64,000 nucleotides of DNA from Jacaranda mimosifolia (lineage: Eukaryota > Streptophyta > Magnoliopsida > Lamiales > Bignoniaceae), in contig CM032125.1 of the NCBI GenBank assembly GCA_018894105.1, positions 32,349,032 to 32,413,031 of the forward strand. Reading direction: 5' to 3'. Below are positions 48,499 to 60,938 of the stretch, piece by piece (the stretch's first letter is position 1; every line of letters starts with the position of its first letter). The translations under genes and the position numbers were made by a program. The notes beneath the pieces were generated by a model. That model did no database searches. It saw only the letters and a list, made by a program, of their open reading frames with translations, and was not told the origin of the DNA.

Positions 48499-49615
48499 CT
48501 AAAACTTGATATTGAAGTAAGATGGATCAAAGTGGTGCAACCTCACGTATCCATCTTCACCTCCACTTGAGAAACTACAAACATGAGATAGAGAGAAAAA
48601 TCATTAGATTGAAACTCACAATCTTGTTGAAACTATTGTATAATAACAATTAAGGGATCCACAAAACAAATTGATCACATTGTAACTTTTTTTAATAAGG
48701 GCAGGGGGATCGTCCCCAATATGCTATGGGTGCCCCTCGCGGCCTCAGACCCACCCCCGATCTAGGGCTAGGATTCTTGGGGGGCTTCGACTCCCATGTC
48801 GCCCCCGCTAAGGTTACAAGCACGCGCAACTAGGCTCAACGATTGATCACGTCGTAACTTTTAAAAAAACACTTCACAAGGCAGTTATCATTAATGTTTG
48901 CATGCACAAATATGTGAAAAGCACCACCTGACGATCAAATTATATCCATAATTTGTCGTGGGTAGATATTATATGTAAATCCACAAGGAAAAATCTCACC
49001 TTTTTCCATCTGGATTAAATGCCAAGGCATTTATTGGTCCAAAATGGCCTTTCACACCTCCTATTTCTTCTGCAAGGATCTGAACACAAGCAAGAGCACC
49101 AAAGATCATCAAAGAGCCCTTAAAGTCATTGGATCTCTATAACCTCTTTATTTTATTTTGGTCTTGTGAAGACATAAATTTACCTTGTCATAGAATTTGG
49201 CCTCAAACTTTCCAGCACGATGATCAGTGGTGGTAACAGCTGATACATCCTGACCAACTCCCAGGACCACCTATAAATGCCATCAAAGTCACAAAATCAA
49301 CATACATAAAGAGATAACAAACATCTATTAAAATTTGGAACTGTGACTAATCTAGGCGACAAGCACCAACATACTACCACATTTGTAAGTAAATGAAGAG
49401 TGGTAGATAAAATATAGAAAACCTGACATCCAAGCAAGAAAATGGAAATCTACACAACTTGAGGGATCGGTAAAAGACTACAGTTAATGTATGATAATTG
49501 AGAATAAACAACTAGATATCTGGCCGTGCTATGATCTTCTTTGTCTGACACTTACATGATCAAGAAGAGGAGACATTGTAACTACATTTACTGGATGTTC
49601 TGTCACATATGAGTA
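48499..49615 (-). pseudogene. eIF3i pseudogene unit 2: last four exons
   Basis: Exons in translation order: about 49615-49556 (YVTEHPVNVVTMSPLLDH), 49270-49184 ([20 protein letters not shown] region with two substitutions near its start), 49079-49000 (ILAEEIGGVKGHFGPINALA) and 48574-48499 ([15 protein letters not shown], stop TAG). All splice sites match unit 1. Upstream of 49615 the WD-repeat exons are replaced by retrotransposon gag sequence, so no full protein can be made. eIF3i is the seven-WD40 subunit of translation initiation factor 3. Confidence 0.88.
48691..48841 (-). mobile_element. SINE-like insertion, 151 bp, with 21-bp target duplication
   Basis: GC-rich insert in an intron of unit 2. 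It is flanked by ATTGATCACATTGTAACTTT (48670-48690) and ATTGATCACGTCGTAACTTT (48842-48862), 21-bp repeats with two mismatches. Unit 1 has one copy only (53403-53423), a clean empty site. Read on the minus strand it starts CGTTGAGCCTAGTTGCGCG, contains GAGTCGAAGCC (close to a Pol III box B) and ends in an A-run (TTATTAAAAAAA). These fit a tRNA-derived SINE; a good box A is less clear. Confidence 0.7.
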
Positions 49616-51230
49616 GATCAACGTCGGTTCCAAATTTTTTTTCTTGCTCGACTGTCCCTCCTCGGATTTCACTACTGGGGTGTCCCCCGAGGGTTTTAGT
49701 TTGGGTCAGATTTTCTGTTCATTTGCCTTGATCGAAATTGTATAGTACCACCGGGCCTCTTCTATGTTGCAAAGGAGTTCGTCTATCCTAGTAGTTGTTG
49801 GAAATTTGACCTTCATATGATAGGTCGAGATAATGGCACGGAAGTCGTTCAATGCTGGTCACTCGATGATAGCGTTGCAAGCAAAGGGTACGTCAACAAC
49901 CAGGTAGTTAACCATTAGAGTTCTACTTCGAGGAGCCTCCCCAAATATGGATAGACTTATGAATCCTTCAGGGATGATCTCCGACCCCCCAAATTCAAGT
50001 AGTGGGTTGCAGACAGGCTCGAATTTTAACTTGTCCATATTCATTCTTTTCAAGGTGGACAGGAAAATAATGTTTGCTGAGCTCCCATTGTCGACCACAC
50101 CTTCTTGACCTTGAAGTTTGCAATTTTAACAGATACCACCAGAGGACAATCTAGCTTGTTGTCAGCCCCTTGAGTTTTGATGTGGGAGAGGTCGGCGTCA
50201 GAGAAGGAAATTGGTTCTGTGTTGGTCGAGAGTTGGAAGATTGTTTCGATTGGGGAGGATTTGATCAACTCTAGTCTGCATCGATTATGCCTTTTAGCCG
50301 ACTTGGAGTCCCCCCTATTGGGTCTCTGGCAATAATGCCAATTACTCATATGATGGGTGGGCGGAGATTGTGGGCAAGTCTATTTCCTTTATCTTCTTTC
50401 CTTGGACTAACCGACCTTTCTCTATGGAGAGTCTAGTCGGTTACGCCTACTTCCTGTTTCACTTGCTCATCGACAAATTTTTTTAGATGGCCCCGTCAGA
50501 TTAACCTCTCGATCTCAACTATCCTTTGTGTCATGGCCTTTCTGCAGATGAAAATGGCAGTATTTTTTAGACCTCTTCATGGCTTCTGTCTTGGTTATTT
50601 TCCTGGGTTTCTTGAGGAGGTTGTCATGTTGGATGGAAAACAAGATCTCCTTTCTTGCAACATTGAGTGGAGTGTAGTTGTGGAAACATTTGATGGGAGA
50701 TCGATGTCCATCCTTGTGCTGACGGTCATCTTTCTCTTTGAGCTTTTTCTTGTTGGTCTTAGGATTATCATACTTGAGCTTGTTCATATCCTGAGTCATG
50801 TACCTCTTAGAGAGGTCGAACAACTCCTCTATCGACTTGGGCCTCTCCCTGACCAAGGTGTTGGCATACTCTTTGTGGCGAAGGCCCTAAAAAACCACAT
50901 TGATTAGAAATTCGATCCGTGGGCTATCGATCTTTATGACCTTGGTGTGAAACCTGGTAAAGAAATAGCGATGGGATTCTCCCTCATTTTGTTTAATAGT
51001 GTGCAAGTGAGTATGAGGGAGCTTCACCTTTCTCCGACTAGCAAATTGGTGTAAGAACTTGTCGCACAACTAATTGTATGAGTAGATCAACGTTAGCTCC
51101 AGCTTCACAAACCAATTAAGCGCAATTCCTTGGAACGTGGTCACCAACATCTTTGCATGGATGTACTCGTTGTGCCCGTGTAACTGCATCATGTGCTCGA
51201 ACTGTAGTAGGTCATGCATTTTGAAAAACA
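49616..51230 (-). mobile_element. Ty3/gypsy retrotransposon gag-protease fragment
   Basis: Minus-strand fragments in gag-to-protease order: LCDKFLHQFASRRKVKLPHT then GESHRYFFTRFHTKVIKIDS (51069-50890); RPKSIEELFDLSKRYMTQDM and a CHFHLQKGHDTKDS zinc-knuckle-like end (50856-50515); and VDNGSSANIIFLSTLKRMNM with the D-x-G-S-S protease site, then EIIPEGFISLSIFGEAPRSR (50098-49859). Stops and frameshifts separate them. No LTR, primer site, reverse transcriptase or integrase was seen. It sits exactly where the middle exons of eIF3i unit 2 should be. Confidence 0.85.
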
Positions 51231-51299
51231 AAAAAATGCATAACCAAAAATCCTACGGGTGAACGAAAATCGATTATGTTCATCATTCTATATATATAT

Positions 51300-52340
51300 A
51301 TAACTTTTTTTTTGGATAGATTGTGGCCTTTTTGTTTATCTCAAACTGAATAAAAAGAAATAATTTTTTATTCTCAGTACAAGGACTTGCTTATGTGGAA
51401 GTTTTTCATTGGCTAGTATGGTCTGATGGGTTTGAGGCCTCTCGAACCATAGTCTGCCCCTTCTCTTGTTGGGATTATATTATCCTCTTTTCACCTTTTT
51501 TCCCCTTCTTTAAGACTAGGACTTGGATCCTAATTTCTTTTTGAAAACCTAATTCCCATTTCTAAAGTTATAAGATAAATTGTTGAAAATCAAGCAAGTG
51601 TTGTTATGTATAACATTACACATAAAAAGCTAGGATTTGAAAGTTTTGGGCTATTATACATATGTTTAGACGCTGCTCACCCGTAGGATCAAAACAATTT
51701 CCACCATCTATTTAAGAAAATAAACCTAAAAATAGATGGTAGGCTTAATGCATAATCATTGAAGCCACACTAGATAGTTAGGCATCAAAATTCTTTAGCA
51801 TTGTAATTCTTCACACTTAAGAAAACCCAACCAATTTCTTTTCCCAAAAAAAGCAATCGAAAATTTCATGTTTTCCATCCTTCATGCTCTCCCTAGACTC
51901 TGAATAATAGTAGAAGACGGGCCAACGGGGGGAAAAAAAAAGAAAAAAGAGAGAGATGAAACAAGTGGGGAGCAAAAATAAAGAAAAAGAAAAATGATAT
52001 TATTGAAGTATCACAAAAATAGACGAAAAGTGAAATTATTGTAGATAAATGTTTAGAACCTTGTAACTAGAGTTTTCTCTTCACATATATTAAAATATTT
52101 TAGAAATACTTTTGAAGATAACTCTAGAAAATGCTGCTCACATGTGGGATCATAACAATTTCCACCATCTATTTAAGAAAATAAATCTATAAATAGATAG
52201 TAGGCTTAATGCATAATCATTGAAGCCATGCTAAAATGTTAGGGATCAAAATTCTTTAGCATTGTAATTCTTCACACTTAAAAAAACCCAACCAATATCT
52301 TTTCCCCCAAAAAAGCAATCGAAATTTTCATGTTTTCCAT
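51300..52340. repeat. eIF3i intron-1-like sequence with a 462-bp tandem duplication
   Basis: CAATTTCCACCATCTATTTA occurs at about 51699 and 52161, followed in both by GGCTTAATGCATAATCATTG, the TTTAGCATTGTAATTCTTCA empty MITE site and CATGTTTTCCATCCTTCA. The unit is related to intron 1 of eIF3i unit 1 (56070-56290). Confidence 0.75.
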
Positions 52341-52344
52341 CCTT

Positions 52345-52575
52345 CACGCTCTCCCTAGACTGACACAAGAGAAAAGGAAGATCTTTTTCTCTATCATACC
52401 TGAGAAACATCAGTCGGAGAAACAGATCTCCCTCTCTATCATACGTAAAAAACTTTATTGGGAGAAACAATAGATCTTTGTCTCTATCTTACTTGAGAAT
52501 TAATGATAGTGGGAAAACAATAGATCTTCCTCTCTATCATACTTGAGAAACATTAGCGGTTTGTCATGTCCTTTG
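52345..52575 (-). pseudogene. eIF3i pseudogene unit 2: first-exon relic expanded into a minisatellite
   Basis: Four repeats of AGATCTTYCTCTCTATCATA-like sequence start at 52379, 52424, 52472 and 52522 (periods 45, 48, 50), antisense to the FLKYDREGDL part of eIF3i exon 1. The layout equals that of unit 3 (47657-47830). Unit 1 has a single copy at about 56380-56410. Confidence 0.75.
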
Positions 52576-53231
52576 CTTATTTTTGAGGGAGAGTGTTCAA
52601 TGAATATCTATACAAATGTATTTATGAAGTATCATCCTTTTCTTATTAATTGATTTTTCTTAGTTAATTTAAATTCAGTTATTATTTTCTATGAGTTTAT
52701 TAGAATAAACTTAATCTAATCGTCTATACAATCATATGTACTGAATGCAATAGTAATAGTCTCATTAGATAGGCATATATTTTAATTGCTTGATTTTAAT
52801 TTAGTTGCTATTTTCTATAAATTCAGTTAAATATGATACTAGAAGGATAAATTTCAATATACATAATTAAATTTGCTAAGTAGAAAATTTTTATTTAATT
52901 AATTTTAATATAATAATTATTTTCTATATATTAAATTAAAAATATACTTAATTTAGATAAATTTAATGGATACAATATATATACATTTGATATATATGCA
53001 TTTATTAAGTGAAAAACTTAATTTAATTATAATTATTATTTTATGTGAGTCTAATTAAAAACAAACTTAATTTAATTATAACTATCACTAAACTGTGTAT
53101 TACACATGATAATTTCAATATATGAGTTATATTATATGATCCTGCTTCCAAAGAAAAACTTCCAAAATTTCATCACGACATGAAACAAATTCCAAAACAA
53201 ATTCACTGCAATTAGTACAAATGCTTCATGT

Positions 53232-56200
53232 CTAAAACTTGATATTGAAGTAAGATGGATCAAAGTGGTGCAACCTCACGTATCCATCTTCACCTCCGCT
53301 TGAGAAACTACAAACATGAGATAGAGAGAAAAATCATTAGATTGAAACTCACAATCTTGTTGAAACTATTGTATAGTAGCAATTGAGGGAGACACAAAAC
53401 AAATTGATCACGTCGTAGCTGTTAGAAAAACCCTTCACAAGGCAATTATCATTAATGATTGCATGCACAAATATGTGAACAACACCACTTGACGATCAAA
53501 TTACATTCGTAATTTGTCGTCGGGTAGATATTATATGTAAATCCACAAGGAAAAATCTCACCTTTTTCCATCTGGATTAAATGCCAAGGCATTTATTGGT
53601 CCAAAATGGCCTTTTACACCTCCTATTTCTTCTGCAAGGATCTATACACAAGCAAGAGCACAAAAGATCATCAAAGAGCCCTTAAAGTTATTGGATCTCT
53701 ATAACCTCTTTATTTTATTTTGGTCTTGTGAAGATTAAATTTACCTTGTCATAGAATTTGGCCTCAAACTTTCCAGCACGATGATCAGTGGTGGTAACAG
53801 CTGATGCATCCTGACCACCTCCCAGGACCACCTATAGATGCCATCAAAGTCACAAAATCAACATACATAAAGAGACAACAAACATCTATTAAAATTTGGA
53901 ACTGTGACTAATCTATGGCGATAAGCACCAACATACTACCACATTTGTAAGTAAATGAAGAGCTGTAGATAAAATATGGAAAACCTGACATCCAAGCAAG
54001 CAACGGAAATCTACAGGACTTGTGGGATCGGTAGAAGACTACAATGTATGATAATTGAGAATAAACAACTACATATCTGCCCATGCTATGATCTTCTTTG
54101 TCTGATACTTACATGATCAAGAAGAGGAGACATTGCAACTGCATTTTACTGGGCGTTCTGTCACATATGTCTTGATAAGTTTCAATGTTCTTGTATCCCA
54201 AAGCTGATATATGAGGACAGATCAGTCAATGCAAATTGATACTAAGAACTCTAAATGTTGAGAAATATTAAAAAAGACATTAAGAACTTGAACCACCTTG
54301 GCAGATTTATCCAAGGAACCTGTGAGAAAATGAAAACTGTCGGTTGATTTTGAAAGTGACGTAATAGTCTTTTTGTGGCCATCGTCCTTGTCAGACTCTT
54401 TCAGTAATTTCCCTGTCTGCAATTTGAAAATAAAAATAGAAGGATCAATCATTTAGCATACAAATTTCATTGTTTGGAAACAAAAGGCTATGTGCAAAAC
54501 ATAAAAGGCAATGTTAAGTCTTGGTGATATTTTTCATCCAACATGGTGATCTTTCATCAGAAACCACAAGGTAATTTTTCACTGCAATCAGCACCACTCT
54601 AAGGAAAACACTAACCTCAGAATCCCATATACGAATAACTGAATCTTCACCAGCACTTATAATTGTCCGGTTCAGAGGTCCCCAAACTGCTCTATTAATT
54701 CTTCCCTGCGGGTACTCAAGGATAAGAATCGATTCACCAGTCTCTGCGATTCCAGACCATAATAATTTTAGCAGCAGACAGTAAACAAGAGACAAAATCT
54801 AATGCTAAGTAATTTGGCAACAGCAATGCTGATATGGTCAATATCTAACTACAAGTAACAGCACTGGGTTCAGAATACAACTGATATATTAAGCATCTAA
54901 ATATTACAGTCATTTGCTCTATGACATTTAACCACCATCCATTTTTATTAGTCTAGGATTAAAAGTATTAGGCAAAGTAGAAACAACAATTTCCAATTTT
55001 GACCAAATCAATGGTAAAAAATTCTTCTCGCTCAGTCTACATACGGTAAAGGCCAACTAGTTTTGACACCCATCTTCTTCATGCAAGATTGAATCTGAAT
55101 TTTATCGACAACAATTTCATGGAGTATTTCTTGCCTTCTTAAGTTTATTGACAGAAACAATTAAAAACTCCTCAAGCAGTACCAACAATCATACTGCTTA
55201 AACAAATAATTTGCGATTCTTGTGTAAATAAAAATACATAAATGTGGAATAATTGCTTATAATACAGAGAATTTCAAATCACTCACGATCATCTGGATCT
55301 CTGGAAATGTGTTTGATGTGAATGGCAGAGGCCAATCCCATGAAAGGATCTGTTGTTATCACTGCAAGCTTATCACCAACTGCAAACTCAACAGACCTAG
55401 CTGGTGAATCAAAATTAAATGTGTAAAGTGGAGTTCCTGTTTTGACATTCCATATCTTTGCAGTCTGATCTGCACTTCCAGTTATAAGCATCATGGAGTC
55501 CCCTATAAAAAAAAATGATCCATCATTCTTTTGAAATATATGATCAAAATCATATGAGCCAAGAGGTGTTCTCAGTATTTCAATGAAAGAAAATCTGATA
55601 CAGATATCTAAACAAATTCAAGAATCTACAATTCACAACTTTCCCGAGCACGTTGATGCACACACAAAGAAAGTATCAGCGTGTCTATCTGTTTATGTTT
55701 CACTAGAGTATGTCTACATTCCATAACAAAGTTAGGCATCAATGAGAACAATCCACTACTTTGGCAATGGAAAATAACAAGCAAAAGATAGCAATTCACT
55801 CAGAGTTCATCTCGCATTTGCCACAAATTTTGGTGTAAAAAGAAAATTCTCAACATGAGCACAGCTATGGGCATATTAAAGCCTGAATCAAAACTACCTT
55901 CGCATTCATGCCATTCCACAAAAACTAAATTTTTTATATAAAGTCTAAAACTTGCATTCTTTTCCACAGGCATTTGAACGTAAGGATAAAGACATGAAAA
56001 TACAGCCATAATGAACTTATTCAAATCAAGCAGGTGCTGTTATTGATAACAGTACACACAAATAACATACGGACACCAAAACTCTTTAGCTCTTTTCAAA
56101 CCAAGTTGTAATTCCTCACACTCAAAAAAGCCCAGCCAATTTCTTTTCCCCCCAAAAGCAATCGAATTTTCATGTTTTCCAATCTTAGCTTTCTCTAAAT

Positions 56201-56454
56201 AACAACAAAATATAGGCCAATTAAAGAAAAAGAAAAGAGAAAAGAAGAAACAAGTGGGGAGAGAAAATAAAGAAAAAGAAAAGTGAAGTTACTGGAAACA
56301 TCGCAGGACCAGACAGCCCCATTATGGCCATAGTATCAGCGAACCACACGGTAGGATTCTTGTCCTTACCGCAGGAGAAAAGTATATCTCCCTCTTTATT
56401 TTACTTGAGGAACGTCAATGGCCTCTCATGCCCTTTCATCAATATCGGCGTCAT
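53232..56454 (-). pseudogene. eIF3i pseudogene unit 1 (most complete copy)
   Basis: Exons: 56454-56293, 55502-55287, 54743-54616, 54416-54297, 54203-54113, 53831-53745, 53641-53562 and 53307-53232. Splice sites are all GT..AG, and a leader exon ends at 56999. Readable parts: [90 protein letters not shown], ending DPSYFNIKF. Lesions: TAA at 56403-56401 (codon 18), a deletion in the first exon that removes the start of the first WD repeat and shifts the frame, and one extra A near 54149 where unit 2 keeps the frame. So the gene is almost complete but broken. eIF3i is an essential WD40 scaffold subunit of eIF3, so an intact copy must exist elsewhere. Confidence 0.9.
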
Positions 56455-57130
56455 CTTCAGATACTTCGATTTTCTTTTGTCTTTCACTGCTAATGTCTAA
56501 TGGATCAAATTGGGAAAAGACAAAAACTCCAACGGGGGTTGCAGCCGAAGTAACAAAAAAACCCCTTGATTTCGCTTTTTCTCGGACTTAGGAAGGTACG
56601 TAGAAAGATATTAAATGCATATAGATATATCACATCTTTTAAATTTTATGATATTTGTATTTATATGCTGAGTGTGTCCAGCATCGGAAGAATAGAAGTT
56701 AAACAGACTTTTAATGTATGTGTATAAATAAATAAATAAAAATTATATATATATTTATATTTTATAATATTTGTATTAATATTTGTATTCAATGGATAAT
56801 TATGCAGTAATATTTAAATTCCTATATTAAGTAAATTCGAATACTCGTATTAAATTATAATTATTTGAATGTATTCAAATTAGATTATAATATTGTATCT
56901 GGATTCAAATATTACTTTTTAAAGGAACTAACATATTAAAAAGGAAAAAATCAAAAAAGAAGAAGAAGAAAAGACAGAAGATGGCAGAGAGAACTTACAT
57001 TGGGTGGGGCGGCGCCGGCGGCTGAGAGACGGGGGAGATTGTGGTAGGAAGACTGGAAGTATAATAATTGAGGAACTGAGGGGCAAGTTAGGGTATTCTT
57101 CTTCTTTTATCCGATTCAATCGACCATCTA
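56455..57130 (-). promoter_or_regulatory. Leader intron, leader exon and promoter side of eIF3i unit 1
   Basis: A GC-rich leader with donor AAT|GTAAGT at 56998-56997 lies above the start exon, as in intact plant genes with a 5' UTR intron. Unit 1 is therefore a DNA-level copy with its promoter side, not a retrocopy. Confidence 0.5.
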
Positions 57131-58520
57131 TGCGTCATACATAACCAAGATGAATTTTTCAGATTTGAAATTGAAGGAAATTTTTTTTTACTGATAATTA
57201 CATATTTTTTTATTTTATCAGAAGACTTCTCCAAGTAATCTCTAAATTACATATATATATATATATATATCATTTTATCAAAGCGTCCTTCAAATACTTT
57301 GATTTTGCAATAAATTCATTATTTTTTAAATTTTTTTTTCTTAGAATAAGAATAAAGAAGAAATGATGGCCTCATTACATTCATAAAAAATTTGTGAGAT
57401 TTATATTTTAAAATTTAAAATTTAATATTTAATATTTTATTTTACTTTATTTATATTTTTAAATTCATTTCTTAATTTGAAATTTAAATTTCAAAATTCA
57501 GTATAACTTAATTTATTATATATGATTTTGAAATTTATGTTTGAGATTTAGAATTTTTGTATATTACATTCTACAATGTAGTTTATGGAAAAATTCTTTT
57601 TCTTAGTTTTTTGAACTAATAATACTATAGAGTAAAATTATGGTTATATTTTATTTACATATAATATATATCTAGAAATTTTAAAATAATTAGTGTCCTG
57701 ATAGCTAGTTAATAGTTTAAAATTAAAAAATTAATTATCTTTGAATTAGTTAATTTTTAATTAATGATTGACTTCATAAAATATATTAGTACTATTTAAT
57801 ATTAAGGATATTAATTATAGAATTAACCAACAATAACTTTGTGTTGATTAATTTCATCCTCCATATACTGATTCTTCAATTCTTTCTTAGCACTACTATA
57901 ATTTTTGAATTTATTATTTTTTCCTTCTCAATTCTTCAATTATAATTTGTACATATAAATAGGTTATGAGACTTTACATTGAAAAAAGTATAAATAGTGT
58001 ATTATGTATCAATTTATTATATATGATAATCTTTTAAATATAATTTATTATATTTAAAATACATGAAAAAAATTAAAATATACTATATAACATAGTTTTC
58101 TAAATATTATTAAATTACTAATAATCGGATATATAAATGGATATATCCAAGGGATATATATTAAAAACTAACATTAAGCGGATTGAATATATGATTATCA
58201 TATTTGTATCTATTTATAATTGAATATCTGTTAATCGAATACGAATAATATCCCTTTAAATGGATACAAATAATTTTTGTATAAATAAATAAAAATATGA
58301 GCGATAAATGAATTTAATTGAGAGGGAGAGAGGGACAAGACTGGTTTGTTGTACGACCGACTTGAACTACCCAAGATCCATTTGTCCTTGGATATTTCTT
58401 GATAACTGGGTTAGACCCAATATTTTCCCAATATTTTAGCCCAGCTTCAAAGCTTGGATATTCAATTAATCAATTTATAACTTTTTTTTTTAATTATTAT
58501 AACTATGACTATGTCCTGGC
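57131..58520. other. AT-rich intergenic DNA
   Basis: Extremely AT-rich, with a TA run at about 57250-57270. No gene, RNA or element boundary recognised. Confidence 0.5.
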
Positions 58521-59227
58521 TAGGGGTGTTCACGGGTTGGGTTGATTTGGGTTTAAGGAGAAAATGAATCCAAATAAATCATTTTTAATTAGATTAGATT
58601 GATTTGAATTTTGTAATTTTTAATTCCTGAACTCGAACCAAACCAACCCGAACTAGTTGGGTTTTGGTTTGAATAGTCGGGTTTAGCAAGCAAGCAAACA
58701 CTAATTGCAGTTTCTTTATTTCTTTAACTAAGAAAAAATTAGCAAACTCTAATTGTATCTAAATTAAAATTGAATAGATGGCTTACATAAACAACATTAA
58801 CATAGTATAATACTATCAAGACAATTAAATTATTCTCAAAATATTCATCAAAACTCAAAAGTATACAGTATTGCACCTGGGCACCACAAGTCATAATTGT
58901 TATAAATTATCTCATTCTTTATCAGAAGCCATAATTGATAATATAAAATTTCAAATTCAAATTTAAGTTGAATATTAAATATAAATATACATAACAAAAG
59001 TCATAATTTAAAAAAATAAATAATTATTTATTTTAATTAAATCATTGGGTCGGATTGGATTGGATCGAGAAGTGAATATGAGATCCAAGAACCAAACTAA
59101 ATATAGTTGGGTTTGATCGAATTTTACCTGATCCAACCTGATTACTCGATCCAATCTAAACCAATTTGATTGATTCGATTTGGATCATTGATTTCATCGG
59201 ATCGGATATATCCGATGAACACCCTCA
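58521..59227. mobile_element. Non-autonomous hAT-like element, about 707 bp
   Basis: The left end reads TAGGGGTGTTCACGGGTTGG and the right end, read in reverse, TGAGGGTGTTCATCGGATAT, matching over AGGGKGTTCAYSGG. Subterminal GGGTTGGGTTGATTTGGGTT and GGATCGG/CCGATCC-type motifs cluster at both ends. No clean 8-bp target duplication was found. No coding capacity. Confidence 0.5.
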
Positions 59228-60132
59228 TGGGCAACAACTAAGTTAGACCTACTTCAAAGGCCCAAGCCCGAAACTTGGGTTTTGAAATATAGACCCCTTT
59301 TTTTTTAAAACTAAGTTAGACCTACATCGATTGTTTAATGTTTTTGGTACTTAGAGCTAATAATTAATTAGATTATGAAAAGCAAGCTTACTTGGATCAC
59401 CATTTTTCATAGTATTGATTTGATTACAAAGTTTCTTTCTTCTATCAAAATGTTTTCTGCCTGATGAAACATTTATTTTGGGATTTTCTTTTTGCAAATT
59501 GAAATAGATGTTTCTTATTCATGATTTCCAAATTTGCGTTACTACTATGCTTTAATACATTTCCAAATAGATTAACAATAAAAAATAAGTTAACACCAAC
59601 GTCAAATCAAACAGGTGCTGGTTATGTATAACATTACACACAAAAAAGCTAGGACTTGGAACTCACGGAGGATTGTACATATTTTTAGAACCTTATAGCT
59701 AGAGTTTTGTACATATGTTTAGAACTTTGTAGTTAGAGTTTTCTCTTCAAATATACTAAAATGGAGTAGTCTATGGTGCAAACTTGGTTGTACATACCTC
59801 ATATGAGGAATGTACAAATGCATTTAACCTTAGCCGTTGGATTTAAAGTATAACATCATATCCTTTCATTTTGATAATAAAATACATTTAACCTGCTACC
59901 TGTACGAGAAGTTGATGTTGAATTTTAATTAGTTATATTATTTTAATATCTTATATTAATATATTGGTTAACATGAATCTATATTTATATTTTAAAAAAT
60001 TACAGTTACTTTTCAATTTTAACGAAAATATGAAATGATCATTTTGACCTCCATTGAAAACATTTAAAAGAAAATTAATAAAAAATTAAATAGTAAATGA
60101 CAAAATACACTTTATTTAAAATATATTCAAAA
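59228..60132. other. Intergenic DNA with a dispersed eIF3i-intron fragment
   Basis: 59610-59765 (GTTATGTATAACATTACACA, AGAACCTTATAGCTAGAGTT, GTTTTCTCTTCAAATATACT) matches 46595-46730 and 52040-52110. It is a further copy of the repeat associated with eIF3i intron 1. Nothing else recognised. Confidence 0.55.
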
Positions 60133-60300
60133 TATTTATATATAGGGTTAGTTATAGGGACCTCCCTTAGGTTTGGGTTAAATACAGAAACTACCTCTGA
60201 GGTTTGCGAAATTACAATTACCTCCCGTGGGGTTAACAACTGCTTAAAAACCGTGACGGAAGGTGTGAAATGGCCGTTATACCCTTACTAATTAAAGAAA
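60133..60300 (+). mobile_element. Probable left terminal region of the MULE
   Basis: Contains GGTTAGTTATAGGGACCTCCC, then GAAACTACCTCTGAGGTTTG and ATTACAATTACCTCCCGTGG. These are the repeated 'acctccc..aggttt' words found at the ends of many plant MULEs. The partner inverted repeat should lie to the right of the window, so this is unproven. Confidence 0.5.
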
Positions 60301-60938
60301 AAAACAAAAATAAAAAATAAAAAATCTTTTTTGTCCCTCTGTATATGAAGATCACAGACAGACACATTTTTTTCCCTCCATCATTCATCTCTCCCCCTCA
60401 AACTCTCATGCTCTCGTCCTCCTGCTAGTCGTGCATGCTTGTTTTTAGATAACAAAAATCTTCAAAAAACCTGCGTGCACATCCAACTCTCTTCTTCGTG
60501 AAGTTTTGGTGGTATTTCCTGTTTTCAAGTGAAAATGGATCCTAAAGGTATGGGCAAGTTTTTTCACAACTTTTTTTTTTTTCCATATTTTTATGTTAGA
60601 TCAAGTTAGTTTTAGTTGTATTTTGTGTTAGGTGTTATTATTTTGTGATTTTAAAGTGGCGGGTAACCTATTTTTGTTTTTAAAAATGTGATTTGTGTGT
60701 GTGTGTGTGTGTGTGTTTACATAATATTATGTGTTGGAATGTTTATTGATGAATTTATAGTTATATTTTGCATGATTTGATGTGATTTGTAAAAACCCTA
60801 ATTTTTTATTGTTGCCATCCAAATAAAAACCCTAGCTTTGGATTTTGATGGCATTTTGTTGTACTCTTTCTGATTCTTAAGTAAAAGTTGTTTTCTTTTG
60901 TTGTTTCACTTGATAGGTTAAAAAAAAATAATTGATAT

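Noticed and set aside
49859..51069. Integrated pararetrovirus
   Set aside because: The gag and protease fragments read as Ty3/gypsy retrotransposon; no movement protein or viral coat motifs are present.
56928..57119. Minus-strand ORF of 63 codons at the eIF3i leader
   Set aside because: Covers the GC-rich leader exon, crosses its splice donor and lacks similarity to any protein.
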